DNA of 64,000 nt from Pomphorhynchus laevis (lineage: Eukaryota > Acanthocephala > Palaeacanthocephala > Echinorhynchida > Pomphorhynchidae), in assembly GCA_012934845.2 (NCBI GenBank), contig WNNJ02003613.1, positions 62,001 through 126,000 on the forward strand, written 5' to 3'. Made by a program: the position numbers and the translations under genes. This document shows, one piece after another, positions 42,694 to 52,323 of the stretch. Every line of letters begins with the position of its first letter. The stretch's first letter is position 1. Below the pieces are notes generated by a model. That model was given only the letters and a program-made list of their open reading frames with translations. It did not search any database and was not told the origin of the DNA.

Positions 42694-43880
42694 AATAGTA
42701 CGACGGCAATTAACCGAAACTTTATTTACGTGAACGCTTATATCGAGCGTATTAAGCGTAGATACCCCTAAGTCATCGATTTTATCTGTAGAATCAATCG
42801 AAATGTTTCCAATTTTATAAGAGCAACGAATGTCTGGAGAGCCGATCCGCATATGTCTAAATTTAGTCGCATTTATTATCAGCCCGTTAGATATACACCA
42901 TTTATTTATGGAATCCAGGTCTTTTTGAAGAGCGCTAACATCATAATCATCAATGATTCGCCTCCAAACCTTAAGAACATCTGCGTAAGTAACACATTCC
43001 GACGTTAAGTTGTTTGGATTATCATTTACATACATATTAAAGAGAGTCGGACTAATGGCCGATCCCTGCGGGACGCCTGTCGTCATAATTGAGTAACCAG
43101 ACTACCACTACAACGAATAATAAACTCCGCCGTTCAAGCGCTCTTTCGGCTCCGTTGCTTCGACCACATATCACCATATCTTGCCCAACTCTCCTAGACC
43201 ACCATCCACATCCGCATCAAACTCCGCCTTCTTTTCGTAACTTTTTGTCTCATCGCTGTCGGATCCCCATCGTTCATCAACCTTCTTTTCTAAGACGACA
43301 CTCGCCCCACCTCGCTATCGCTGCGTTCCCGTCATAACCTCTTACTCCACGTTCATAATTACTCCAACAACTACGGTCTCCGATCCTTCCTCGTCGCCGC
43401 CTCAATCGCCTGGAATCAACTCCCTCTCGACGTCCGCCACCCCCTCCTTTATCACATTCAAACACCTCCTCCGTTCACACCTTATCAACACCTGATTTAC
43501 AGTTTTGTTTTGTTGTGGTCATGTAAGCGTGCGCTGGCACGCATCTGCCACGTTAAGATAAATCTTTTTTTAACCAGAATGATAATGGCTTATGCGTGCT
43601 GCAAACGAGCGGTTGCTTACGAATGATTGAATCCAGCGTAACAAAGAGCCATGTACACCAATGTTAGATAATTTGTTTACTAGCAAATTGGGAATAACTC
43701 TATCGAATGCTTTCGATAAGTCTATAAATATCACATCTACTTTGGAACCACTCCTCATTGAATCTACCCAGCTTGCTCTAGCTTTTACAAGGTTCGTTAC
43801 CGTTGAGCGATTTGGCCTAAACCCATGCTGACTGGGGCTGAGGCGATTGTTTGTTTCAACGAAAGCGCTATTATGATGAG
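42694..43880 (-). mobile_element. LINE D', RT portion, split by a LINE B fragment
   Basis: The minus strand from 43880 reads SAFVETNNRLSPSQHGFRPN, FIDLSKAFDRVIPNLLVNKL and SFVSNRSFAARISHYHSG to 43572. After the LINE B insert (43101-43571) it resumes with TTGVPQGSAISPTLFN. The catalytic box is YADV (about 42990) in place of YADD. It ends near 42694 where LINE D (+) was inserted. The N-terminal half of ORF2 is absent. Confidence 0.8.
43101..43571 (+). mobile_element. LINE B 3' fragment inserted in LINE D'
   Basis: Plus strand. It encodes the end of ORF2 in broken frames (FRNFLSHRCRIPIVHQPSF reading of TFRLIAVGS), then the 3' UTR with the conserved hairpin and a T-rich end. A 7-bp duplication TAACCAG (43094-43100 and 43572-43578) flanks it. 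5' truncated. Confidence 0.85.
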
Positions 43881-44218
43881 ACACTTCCTTTAAGACCATA
43901 TCTCCAATAAAGTACCTTAGAGTTTCAATAGGGCGACCTAGTTGCATGAGGACACATTTATCAACATTCAACCGTAGTCCGGTAGAATCGCTCAAGAAGA
44001 GGAATTAACATGTGGAATTCGTTGCCTGAGGAAGTCGTTGCAGCCCCCAGTTTGAGAACGTTTAAATCACGATGCTACAAATGGATACATGAACAATGCC
44101 GCCATTCAACACTACCACTGGAATACCCTAATTAGCTACGTTGACTGACCATTTGCTTTTTTTTGGACTCTGCCTGAATAGCCTTTTGGCTTTGGTATGT
44201 ATTGGAATAATAATAATA
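43880..44218. mobile_element. LINE F fragment with inverted 5' part
   Basis: The right part (44000-44218, plus) encodes the LINE F C-terminus MWNSLPEEVVAAPSLRTFKS and CYKWIHEQCRHSTLPL with the 3' UTR and ATT tail. The left part (43995-43885, minus) encodes an upstream piece, LRLNVDKCVLMQLGRPIETL. Opposite orientation of the two parts is the mark of twin priming. Confidence 0.65.
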
Positions 44219-44430
44219 TTAAACGTAAAACCCCATCTAAGAGCAGCTACCCAATATTCGAGAGCCTTCAACAGATTTGTTAGGAACGAGCGACCGAGTC
44301 GGAAGACGTGCTGAAAATCATCAAGAATTTGATATAATTTTAGATGGTCACGTATTCTCTACGTAATGATCCTCTCCATAATTTGAGAAATTACACGAGT
44401 ATAACCAGCAGCATATAGTTTTCCGATGTT
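44219..44430 (-). mobile_element. LINE F-like RT fragment
   Basis: The minus strand reads RVISQIMERIIT, RIRDHLKLYQILDDFQHVF, RLGRSFLTNLLKALEYW. It corresponds to RT block 2 of LINE F and is cut at both ends. Confidence 0.55.
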
Positions 44431-44544
44431 CATTACCACACATTTATACCGCGTTATTATATTGTTTATTATTGTATAAGGTAAAACTTACAACTTCCCG
44501 AGTTTATTATTAAATTTGTTATATTCAATTACTAAATCACACTC

Positions 44545-44573
44545 CTGGTGATGATAGCAGTAGGCTATTGAAA
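44545..44573 (+). ncRNA. Hammerhead-ribozyme-like core 5
   Basis: CTGGTGA (44545-44551), stem II GATAGC (44553-44558) with GCTATT (44564-44569), GAAA (44570-44573). The core is one base off consensus (CUGGUGA for CUGANGA). The 3' flank to about 44640 matches the minus strand of 3540-3584. Confidence 0.45.
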
Positions 44574-44639
44574 ATTCGAGATTAAATAAATATTTTCTTC
44601 ACTCTCTCCACTAATAAATAATACAATATGAGTGAACAA

Positions 44640-45465
44640 TCAATTTATAATGCTAAAATAGAGGTCACATATGTATCTTATTTTTAACATTTTCATTGCT
44701 GCTTGTTGTTTGTGCATGTCCTTAAAATGAAACAATTTTCAGTCAATGTCTTCCGCGCCTTATATTCGTATTATTTTGCCTACGATATGATGTATTTAGG
44801 TAGGTCATCCATTTTATTGATCCTCTTGTGCTTATATTTTGGTTTACTGCTGACAGTACTTTGATTTTACCAACCTTCGTTTAAATATACCCGTATGTGA
44901 CGGGCCTGTAATTTATAATGAAAAAATTGGTTGTGATTTGTCAGGGTGATGTGTGTGCGAATTGTGTTATTTTTAATCGTATATTACATGATAATGTCTT
45001 CGGAGACAAAAAATGTCTGAGTGGGCGTTTTCCTTGAAAATAGGGACTAAAGTGGTATTTGTAGACTGACAGCTAGTGTAAATACTTGTGAATAGTCAAT
45101 TTTTTTAATTCAAAACTTTAAAACTTAATTTTTTTTAAATTGACTGCCATAAAATAGTAAAATCGTCGATGATTTGACTATCGTCAAAGAAATATCTTGC
45201 AATATAATATTATAACTAATATATTTGTCAATTGCAAGATATTAGTAATAAATTGATTTTGTAAGACATTTGATAAACTTTAAATGGGTCCCAGGAACTA
45301 CACAATTTTCGATAACGCTGTTTTAAAATTACAGTAGTTATTAAGGCGTTAGCTGAGAAGCAGTTTTGCCAAAACTGCTTCAAAAAAACAGTTTACAAAT
45401 TAATATAAGATAAGCAATATTCACAGTAATATAAGATAATCAGTAAATTGTCCTCATCAACATCA
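44640..45465. other. AT-rich DNA without a gene
   Basis: No frame with a recognisable product. Short palindromes occur around 45200-45250 (ATATCTTGCAATATAATATT near ATTGCAAGATAT). Nothing else stands out. Confidence 0.5.
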
Positions 45466-45469
45466 TTTG

Positions 45470-45720
45470 AACTAGCATGGTTCAAAATATGTGTGGAAGT
45501 GCGAGTGTCGATTCTCCATCCATTCTAGGCACTCGCTTGAATTGCTTCATCGAAGAATCAGCGTGACTTCCTCATGCAACACATTCCATAAGTTGAGCGC
45601 GCGATGTGACAGTCGAAAGTTGGAGGGCAATTGAGAATGGTGCTTCTTATACAGATTTTCGATAACCGCGTAATGTCCTACTTCTTAATCCAAGGACCGG
45701 TTAGCATGGCCATAACCTAA
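45470..45720 (-). mobile_element. LINE C-terminal fragment
   Basis: The minus strand reads KHHSQLPSNFRLSHRALNLW, then NVLHEEVTLILR. This is the C-terminal SHRALNxWN-LP signature of CR1-type ORF2, closest here to LINE K. Stops follow. Confidence 0.5.
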
Positions 45721-45904
45721 ATTTGATTATGGTGATTTGATATTCAACAATCAACTATTTTGAATGTTTATTGCAGCATTTTATATTCAATTTTTCCAAT
45801 TTATTTGCAAATCTGTTTGTCCTTGTTTGTTTGACCCAAGCTGAAAGGCAAAGTGGTCTTCATAAATCTCAACATTATTATTACAGGTCATAGCCATAAG
45901 GCTG

Positions 45905-46065
45905 TTTTGATAATTCTATAAATATCACATCTACTTTGGAACCACTCTTCATTGAATCTACCCAGCTTGCTCTCGCTTTTACAAAGTTCGTTACTGTTGA
46001 GCGATTTGGCCTAAACCCATGCTGACTGGGGCTGAGGCGATTGTTAGCTTCAGCGAAAGCGCTAT
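45905..46065 (-). mobile_element. LINE D RT fragment
   Basis: The minus strand reads AFAEANNRLSPSQHGFRPNR, VTNFVKARASWVDSMKSGS, VDVIF, with about 95 percent similarity to LINE D. Its 5' break point, ATAATAGCGC, is the same as that of LINE D' at 43870, so both may derive from one truncated source. Confidence 0.7.
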
Positions 46066-46109
46066 TATATTAAACGTAAAAATTTTAGTATCAAGTTTGT
46101 TTAAAATCG

Positions 46110-46165
46110 CTCTAATAATACAAATTTATTTAATGTGGCAAATGCGTACAAGCATTTGTTTTCAT
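46110..46165 (-). mobile_element. LINE C 3'-tail relic
   Basis: AATACAAATTTATTTAATGT followed by GGCAAATGCGTACAAGC matches the LINE C 3' end at 57366-57400. Only about 50 bp remain. Confidence 0.6.
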
Positions 46166-46594
46166 TATTTAATGTGGCTAATGCAGGATAAGTCTAGCAA
46201 TACGAATCTGTCACGAATCGAGCTTATCTATATCGCACGCAGTCGCATGCGGTAGGACGTTCCAGCCCTTAAGCATATCCTTAAACCTATCAAAGTTGCT
46301 TCCCATTAATGGATTTTTAAATTGGACGCTTCTGTACTTATTCACCATTCACAAAAATCATAAATGACTATTTTCGAGTTAAAAATTTAAATTTGGCAGC
46401 AGTAGGGGGCAGGTCCTTTCATGGATTGTAGAGCCATATGCATTTAATATCTCCACAACTTATATTTGTCATGAAAAATAATAATTAAATTTTTTAACTA
46501 AAAAAGTTATTTTTCTCATTAAACATTAATTGTGCCACATTAATGTTTGCTATCCAAACGTTTGATACTAAAGTGTTGAAGTACTAAAATATCC
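46166..46594. other. Spacer without a gene
   Basis: AT-rich in its right part. I see no coding or structural signal. Confidence 0.5.
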
Positions 46595-47730
46595 ATGACC
46601 CGTTTGCTTTATTTATTATTATTATTAGTATTACAAGTTATAGCTTGTAACTGTAGCGCTCCAAACTGTAAAAACCAAAATCCGATCGTTTGTTTCTCGC
46701 GCAAACAAGTTTATGATGGAAATGATGATAAATTGATCTATAAACGAAAGGTGAATCAAAAGGGTAATCTCATTACTCAGTCGGGAACTGCACAGGGCAG
46801 CTCAGAACAGGATGACAACATATACACACTTCTCGACAATACAGCAATTCCTTTCAACGAACGCATTTCAATCATATATGATGAGGTTTGCAAATGGCGA
46901 CCAAACTTGTTAATGCCACCGATGTGTGAGGCTAGCAATCGGTTGATTGATTTACTCACGAGCAAATATGCAGATTTTGCTTACAAGAAACCTAATGAAG
47001 CAACGGCTTTTAAATAAGTATCAGTCATTTGTCAATTGGTACTACAGCGTCCACCATCAAGAAAGGTTGCAGTAATCAGGCGAGTTTTAGAAAGAAGGTT
47101 AGAAATGTGGAGTCTGCACAAATTTACAGATCTCATCAAAGAAGGGGTGTGTCTACAAAATAAATTGCGATTACAAAAAGATCAAAAGTTGCCGGGAGGC
47201 ATGCTATCAAAAGAACTATTTTCATCTCGAATGAAGGTTGGTAACACAAAAAGTGCTTTGAAACTCCTTATGCAAAGTGAAACGCAGAAACCAATATATT
47301 CCATGGATGATTGCGTTGATGGTATCCTAGTTAAGGATCATATTTCTAAATTGCACCCTCCTGCAAGCGGTATACATGCGGAAGCATGTTTGACAGAAAG
47401 CCTGTTGGGTTGTGTCCCGCATCACCCTGTTGAGTTCACAGTGATTGACAATACACACATCCTTTCGAACGCAAAGAAAATTCACGGAGGGGGAGGCCCC
47501 TCTGGTATGACTTCAACAATGCTACGACTGATGCTAACATCATTTAAGAGTCATTCCGAAAAATTTTCAAATGTCTTAGCTGATCTTGCAATAAGAATAT
47601 CGACGGAACGTATTTTGCCTGAACATATGGAAGCCTTTACTGCGTGTCGAGTTGTTGCGCTAAACAAAAATTTTGGAATACGGCCGATCGGGGTAGGTGA
47701 AGTGGTCAGAAGACTAGTTGGAAAAGTTAT
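46595..47730 (+). pseudogene. REL-4 N-terminal region and RT start
   Basis: The first frame (46595-47017) opens with MTRLLYLLLLLVLQVIA. Its hydrophobic run is partly the translation of a TTATTATTA repeat, so I doubt a signal peptide. After an in-frame TAA, the same frame resumes: LQRPPSRKVAVIRRVLERRL, MWSLHKFTDLIKEG, SGIHAEACL, GGGGPSGMTSTMLRLML and FGIRPIGVGEVVRRLVGK. The RPIGVGEV-RR block is typical of this REL-type RT lineage. Confidence 0.75.
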
Positions 47731-47838
47731 TATTATTATTATTATTATTTCGACAAACAGACGAGCAAAGCTCACAGTTGCACTGTTAAAAAAAAAGAAA
47801 AGGAAAAGTAAAGAAAAAAAAAGACTCACAAACAAAAG

Positions 47839-49656
47839 TCACAAAAGTTTATGTTTGAATGCTGAAACCGATCTTGAGTTGACAATTTCTTCACTTAATC
47901 GGTTCCACTTACCTACGATTCGGTGTCCAAATTGTACAGTTTTAGAGCGTATAACTCGGCGATGGGCTAAAGTAAAATTGTGTCCACGCAAAGCCCGACT
48001 TTTCCGAACAGTCATCAATTCTCTTAAGACGTGATTTCCCTTGTGTAAAGCTTCCCATGTTGAACACATATCTCGCCGAAACCGAAGGTCGCTTATAGAA
48101 ACCATACCAAGTTTTTTTAGCCTTTCATTATAAGGTAAGGCTTTAACTGAATTTACGAGCTTTGTTGCCCGGCGCAGCACATTTTCAATTCTACTTTTCT
48201 CGTATACTGTTCTTGGGAACGAACATTGTGATGCATAGGTAAGATGACTGATCACAAATGCGTTGGCGAGTGCTCTAAATGAAACTGGACTCAACACACT
48301 AAAAGTTCTACGAATCATCCCAACCATTCGATTTGCTTTCGAGCAAGCCAACTCAGTATTCCAACTAGTCGAAAAATCATTCGCAACTACTATTCCAAGG
48401 TCGCTAAGACGAGTTACTACTTTAATGTTCTGATCCTCAAGATGATAAGTTGGATACACACTATGACTGCATGATTGTAAACGCATACATGCACACTTTG
48501 ATATATTCAGTGACAGACCATTCATATAAGCCCAGTTGGAAATGCTGTCGATATCCGATTGAACTAGCACCGTGTCCGAATCTGACCGGATAGCCTGCCA
48601 AATTTTTAGGTCGTCTGCATATAAAAGAGAGTGTGAATTCAAAATGGAAGGAAGGTCATTAATGAAAATACAGAATAACAATGGGCCGAGGACCGAACCC
48701 TGCGGAACTCCAACATTGACCGGATAAGGATCAGAAAGAGAACCATTTACAACAACCTGATAGAATCTGTTAGATAAAAATTCTTTTATCCAGCGAATAA
48801 TAAGTGGATCAATGTTTAGAGCACGCATTTTCTGAATCAAGATGTCATGTGGAACCATATCAAACGCTTTTGAAAAATCAAAAAATAATATATCAACATC
48901 AAAGCCCTTATCAACTAACGAACCCCAGCTATTCTGGGCAATCAAGAGATTAGTGATTGTTGAGCGATCCCTTCGAAATCCATGTTGATTGTTACACAAT
49001 AATTTGTTCGATTCTAGAAAATCGCTTAGAATGCGGTATATTATCCTTTCCAAAACTCGACAGAATACACACGTTAGACTTATCGGGCGATAATTTTCAA
49101 CTGAAGATGGATCACCTTTCTTCAAAATGGGCCTTATCCACGAAAGTTTCCAATTCATCGGGACACAACCGAAGTACAAGGAGGCGACACAAATCCAATA
49201 TAGTGGTATGCCGATAACATCAGCGATATTCTTGAGAAATACCGGTGGTAAACGATCAGGACAAATAGAACCTGACGATTTAAGCCGCTTGAGCTCTAGC
49301 ACCACATCATTAACAGAAAACATCTGAAGAATGTTTATATTCGATGGACAGTACGAGGCATTGGTGACGGAGTAGGATTTACGAACTCCTATGCAAAAAT
49401 GTTGAGCGAAAGCATTCGCTATGTCATCATATTTAATCAATGTGCAACCATCAGTATCAACAAGTGAACCAATGTGTTTATTTTTGTTGTTGAAATTAGC
49501 ATAATTGAATACGGATTTAGGATTATGAATTGACATTTGAGCAATTTTCTCTTCAAATTGACATTGTTTGAAGCGTTTAAGAAATGTGAACCGATTTCTG
49601 GCCTCTTTATACCTACAGTAATCAATACTATTATTAGAAAACAACTGGAATTTCAT
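47839..49656 (-). CDS. LINE H ORF2, RT and C-terminus
   Basis: 605 codons. Linker: YKEARNRFTFLKRFKQ. RT: SSGSICPDRLPPVFLKNI, NYRPISLTCVFCRVLERI, NQHGFRRDRSTITNLLIAQ, FFDFSKAFDMVPHDIL, VGVPQGSVLGPLLFCIF and LLYADDLKIW with YADD at 48610-48621. The thumb contains RLSDLGIVVANDFSTSW. The end, HRIVGKWNRLSEEIVN with SVSAFKHKL, is the CR1-type C-terminus. It overlaps the endonuclease frame by 23 bp, so one base change in the A-run would part them. Confidence 0.85.
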   Translation of the reverse strand: MKFQLFSNNSIDYCRYKEARNRFTFLKRFKQCQFEEKIAQMSIHNPKSVFNYANFNNKNKHIGSLVDTDGCTLIKYDDIANAFAQHFCIGVRKSYSVTNASYCPSNINILQMFSVNDVVLELKRLKSSGSICPDRLPPVFLKNIADVIGIPLYWICVASLYFGCVPMNWKLSWIRPILKKGDPSSVENYRPISLTCVFCRVLERIIYRILSDFLESNKLLCNNQHGFRRDRSTITNLLIAQNSWGSLVDKGFDVDILFFDFSKAFDMVPHDILIQKMRALNIDPLIIRWIKEFLSNRFYQVVVNGSLSDPYPVNVGVPQGSVLGPLLFCIFINDLPSILNSHSLLYADDLKIWQAIRSDSDTVLVQSDIDSISNWAYMNGLSLNISKCACMRLQSCSHSVYPTYHLEDQNIKVVTRLSDLGIVVANDFSTSWNTELACSKANRMVGMIRRTFSVLSPVSFRALANAFVISHLTYASQCSFPRTVYEKSRIENVLRRATKLVNSVKALPYNERLKKLGMVSISDLRFRRDMCSTWEALHKGNHVLRELMTVRKSRALRGHNFTLAHRRVIRSKTVQFGHRIVGKWNRLSEEIVNSRSVSAFKHKLL

Positions 49657-50788
49657 TTTTTTTTAATTTTAAAGCATTCCTTAACTCTTTGTCAAACCAA
49701 GGTTTATGGTGTATACGATTTGCAACGGTTTTACGGGGCGAAAATCGTATGAGTAATTCCTTAAGGGTGGCTTCTAACTGATAGCATGCCTTATCAACCC
49801 CAACATAAAACGGACTGAGCCATGAAATACTTAATAGATTCTGACGCACAAGTTCGAAGTTAGTTTTAAAATAATTTAAAGAATTCTGTTGTAATCTACA
49901 AGCTGAAGGACGTGTAAAATCTGAGTAGAAATTGAGAACACAGTGATCTGACCTACCCAAAGGATCGGAGTACGTAACTTTGTGTATAATGTATTTATTC
50001 GATGTTAGACAAATATCAAGTAGCGATTGATTTTCTTGGGAAAATCGGGTAAATTTTGAAACATGTTGGGTAAGGTTTAGCGAGTTAATCATATCAAGAA
50101 ATAATGATGTGGACGGACTACACACAGAAGATGTGTAGGTGTTCCAATCTACTGTCGCTAAGTTGAAATCACCAACTATAAAAAGATTTGGTTTGGAACC
50201 AAACTCTAGAATGTAATCGATCAAGCAACAAACATCTGAAGTGGGATTGCGATAGATTAAGCCTAAAGTCACTGAACCAAGGGTAGGAAGAGACACACTA
50301 CCCCACAATAACTCGATTCCATCGGACGCTCGTACATCTAGCAATTTAAACACTAAACTATTATGCACATAGATAATCACTCCACCACCCTTGCAGATAG
50401 ATCTGTCAACTCGATAAGATGTATAATTTTCAATCCAGATCTCAGCATCAGTAATTCTATCATGAAGCCATGTTTCAGTAATAGCAACTAATAGCGGATG
50501 CGAATTCTCAATGCGGAGTTTTAATTCGTCAATTTTTGGAAGAAGACTACGGGCGTTCGTATATAATAACAAACATTCTAAGCTTAAGGGTAGAGTCTGC
50601 TGAGACAACGATATCGGTATGTATGACTGATAATCCTCGCTACGTCGCTCAAGAGCCGACCACAATGGGGAGGAGTAATGGACAATATTTCTTAAACATT
50701 TATTATCCACATATGAAATATTTGAAATTACCAATGACTTATGAGCGGCGGAGGAAGGATTGAATGATCTACCTGTAGAGGCATCCAA
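49634..50788 (-). CDS. LINE H ORF2, endonuclease part
   Basis: 384 codons. Motifs: LLLYTNARSLLPKIDEL (the N-box), LVAITETWLHDRITDA (TE-W), DRSICKGGGVIIYVH, LGLIYRNPTS, LFIVGDFNLATVDW (GDFN), LLDICLTSN and RSDHCVLNFYSD (SDH). It ends with PWFDKELRNALKLKK at a run of A, where the frame changes. All catalytic boxes of a LINE apurinic-type endonuclease are visible. Confidence 0.85.
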   Translation of the reverse strand: MDASTGRSFNPSSAAHKSLVISNISYVDNKCLRNIVHYSSPLWSALERRSEDYQSYIPISLSQQTLPLSLECLLLYTNARSLLPKIDELKLRIENSHPLLVAITETWLHDRITDAEIWIENYTSYRVDRSICKGGGVIIYVHNSLVFKLLDVRASDGIELLWGSVSLPTLGSVTLGLIYRNPTSDVCCLIDYILEFGSKPNLFIVGDFNLATVDWNTYTSSVCSPSTSLFLDMINSLNLTQHVSKFTRFSQENQSLLDICLTSNKYIIHKVTYSDPLGRSDHCVLNFYSDFTRPSACRLQQNSLNYFKTNFELVRQNLLSISWLSPFYVGVDKACYQLEATLKELLIRFSPRKTVANRIHHKPWFDKELRNALKLKKNEIPVVF

Positions 50789-51945
50789 TGTATTTGAGTC
50801 TTCCTCCGCACAACCTGAAAATTTCGAATTGTCAAGTTTGACTCACCAGCTTCAATACGAGACTTCAAACATTGTTTAGCTTCACGTAGAAGCTTACGTT
50901 CATTCACGTCGAGATCTTTTAACAATCTTGCAGACGAACCTTGGAGACGATAAGAGTTCCTAAAGATGGTCTTAACGGCTTTTGGATCTGTCAGAATGGC
51001 TTTTAGCAGTCTAGGACGATCGTTAATTTTTCTCCCTATGCGGAATAAAGCAACTATTTTAATACTAGATACTATCTCTTCTGGGGATTGTGCCAAAACG
51101 ATCGTGAGAATATTACGTACCCTAGACAAATCTTCATTTAGTCGGTTTTGGATATTGACAGAGCTTGATTCCGACACATTGGCGAAAATAATAGAACGCA
51201 AAGGATCATGCTGTTTACGCAGTTGTGAGAAAGTAGACATTTGCTGCACCGGAGAACTCGCTCTAGAGGCATTCATTGATTGAGATGATATGAAATGAGC
51301 TTCCTTAATGTGCTCGTTTACGCACTCTTTATGTAGAACCACACTGTCATTACTAGTAGCTGAGTTCTGTATATCATCATTGCCTGTGTGAGTGTTGACA
51401 GTCAGCGTTCGTTCATTTTCTGTTTGACGAACAGTATACGATTTTGAGTGACCTCTCTTCCAGATACGAACAGGAGTGAAACCCGTAACTGACGATGTAG
51501 TCTTGCTAACTGCATGTGGGTATCGATGTGCATTTGGATCGATATCTGCATTATTGAAGGATTTATTCGAAGTTATAGAATTTACCTCACCCACCACCTC
51601 AGGTAACTTATGCTGTATTTTTCGTTGTAAATTTACCTCAGATGCACTAGAGAGAATACTATTCTGTAGCATAGTTACGATTTCCTTAAGCTCTGACACC
51701 ATTTTAATATTATTTTGTAATTTTTCCTCAAGAATAGTGTTCCATTCACAATTACGAGCCGCACACACACCACAACAAAATTTACCGGATTGAACTACTT
51801 TAATATCATCCGCTTTAACATTAATTTTAGACCATATGTTACAATTCACAGAGCAACATGCCACCTCTATCTCTACATATTGGTCCTTAACAGGACTTGC
51901 GAAACATTGGCTTTTAACTTGCTTCTTACACTTTTTCCCCACCAT
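50728..51945 (-). CDS. LINE H ORF1, 405 residues
   Basis: Starts MVGKKCKKQVKSQCF. A Cys pattern at residues about 29-66 (CCSVNCNIWSKI, GKFCCGVCAARNC) is PHD-like, followed by a coiled stretch (ILEEKLQNNIKMVSELKEIV). The C-terminal RNA-binding region holds IIFANVSESSS, IVALFRIGRKINDRPRLLKA, RLLKDLDVNERKLLREA and LTIRNFQVVRRK. It overlaps the start of ORF2 by 61 bp. A complete frame and normal length suggest a recently active copy. Confidence 0.8.
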   Translation of the reverse strand: MVGKKCKKQVKSQCFASPVKDQYVEIEVACCSVNCNIWSKINVKADDIKVVQSGKFCCGVCAARNCEWNTILEEKLQNNIKMVSELKEIVTMLQNSILSSASEVNLQRKIQHKLPEVVGEVNSITSNKSFNNADIDPNAHRYPHAVSKTTSSVTGFTPVRIWKRGHSKSYTVRQTENERTLTVNTHTGNDDIQNSATSNDSVVLHKECVNEHIKEAHFISSQSMNASRASSPVQQMSTFSQLRKQHDPLRSIIFANVSESSSVNIQNRLNEDLSRVRNILTIVLAQSPEEIVSSIKIVALFRIGRKINDRPRLLKAILTDPKAVKTIFRNSYRLQGSSARLLKDLDVNERKLLREAKQCLKSRIEAGESNLTIRNFQVVRRKTQIHWMPLQVDHSILPPPLISHW

Positions 51946-51984
51946 ATATATCCAATTTGATATTGTCAGTTTAACTTCAGTGAT

Positions 51985-52296
51985 GGTTTAACTTCGGATG
52001 TCGTCGATGGTTGTCGATAATTGTCAAGCGGATGGTTGTCGATGGTTGTCGTTAGTTGTCGTCGAAGGTTGTCGTTGGTTGTCGTCGAAGATTGTAGTTT
52101 GATTGTTTTACAATCTTGGTGGACAAGATTTTCCGCGAGCGAAGCGAGCGGAACTGAAATCTGGAACTGAAATCTGGAACTGAAATCTGGAACTGAAATC
52201 TGGAACTGAAATCTGGAACTGAAATCTGGAACTGAAATCTGGAACTGAAATCTGGAACTGAAATCTGGAACTGAAATCTGGAACTGAAATCTGGAA
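51985..52296. repeat. Tandem repeats in the LINE H leader
   Basis: A 13-bp unit, GAACTGAAATCTG, is repeated about 11 times without visible change from 52151 to about 52296. To its left (51985-52095) is an irregular run of GGTTGTCG-type units. Both lie between ORF1 and the 5' target duplication, hence inside the element. Such 5' repeats could act as internal promoter monomers. Confidence 0.85.
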
Positions 52297-52323
52297 TGTA
52301 AGATGTTGTAATCAAGAAGTTAT

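Larger units (their letters stand above)
47731..52316 (-). mobile_element. LINE H, nearly intact CR1-like LINE
   Basis: 4586 bp with 7-bp target duplications. Minus strand, from right to left: a tandem-repeat leader (52316-51946), ORF1 (405 codons), ORF2 in two overlapping frames (384 and 605 codons), 3' UTR and an ATT microsatellite tail (47731-47752). The only obvious defect is one frame change near 49645 in a run of A, which could also be a sequencing error. Confidence 0.9.

Noticed and set aside
46595-46660. Signal peptide at the start of the REL-4 N-terminal frame
   Set aside because: The leucine run is the translation of a TTATTATTA microsatellite joined to a LINE-like tail; a secreted RT fragment makes no sense.
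52151-52296. Short regular repeats resembling a CRISPR array or a repeat-peptide gene
   Set aside because: The 13-bp unit has no spacers, and the genome is eukaryotic. The peptide repeats on the minus strand simply translate the minisatellite.
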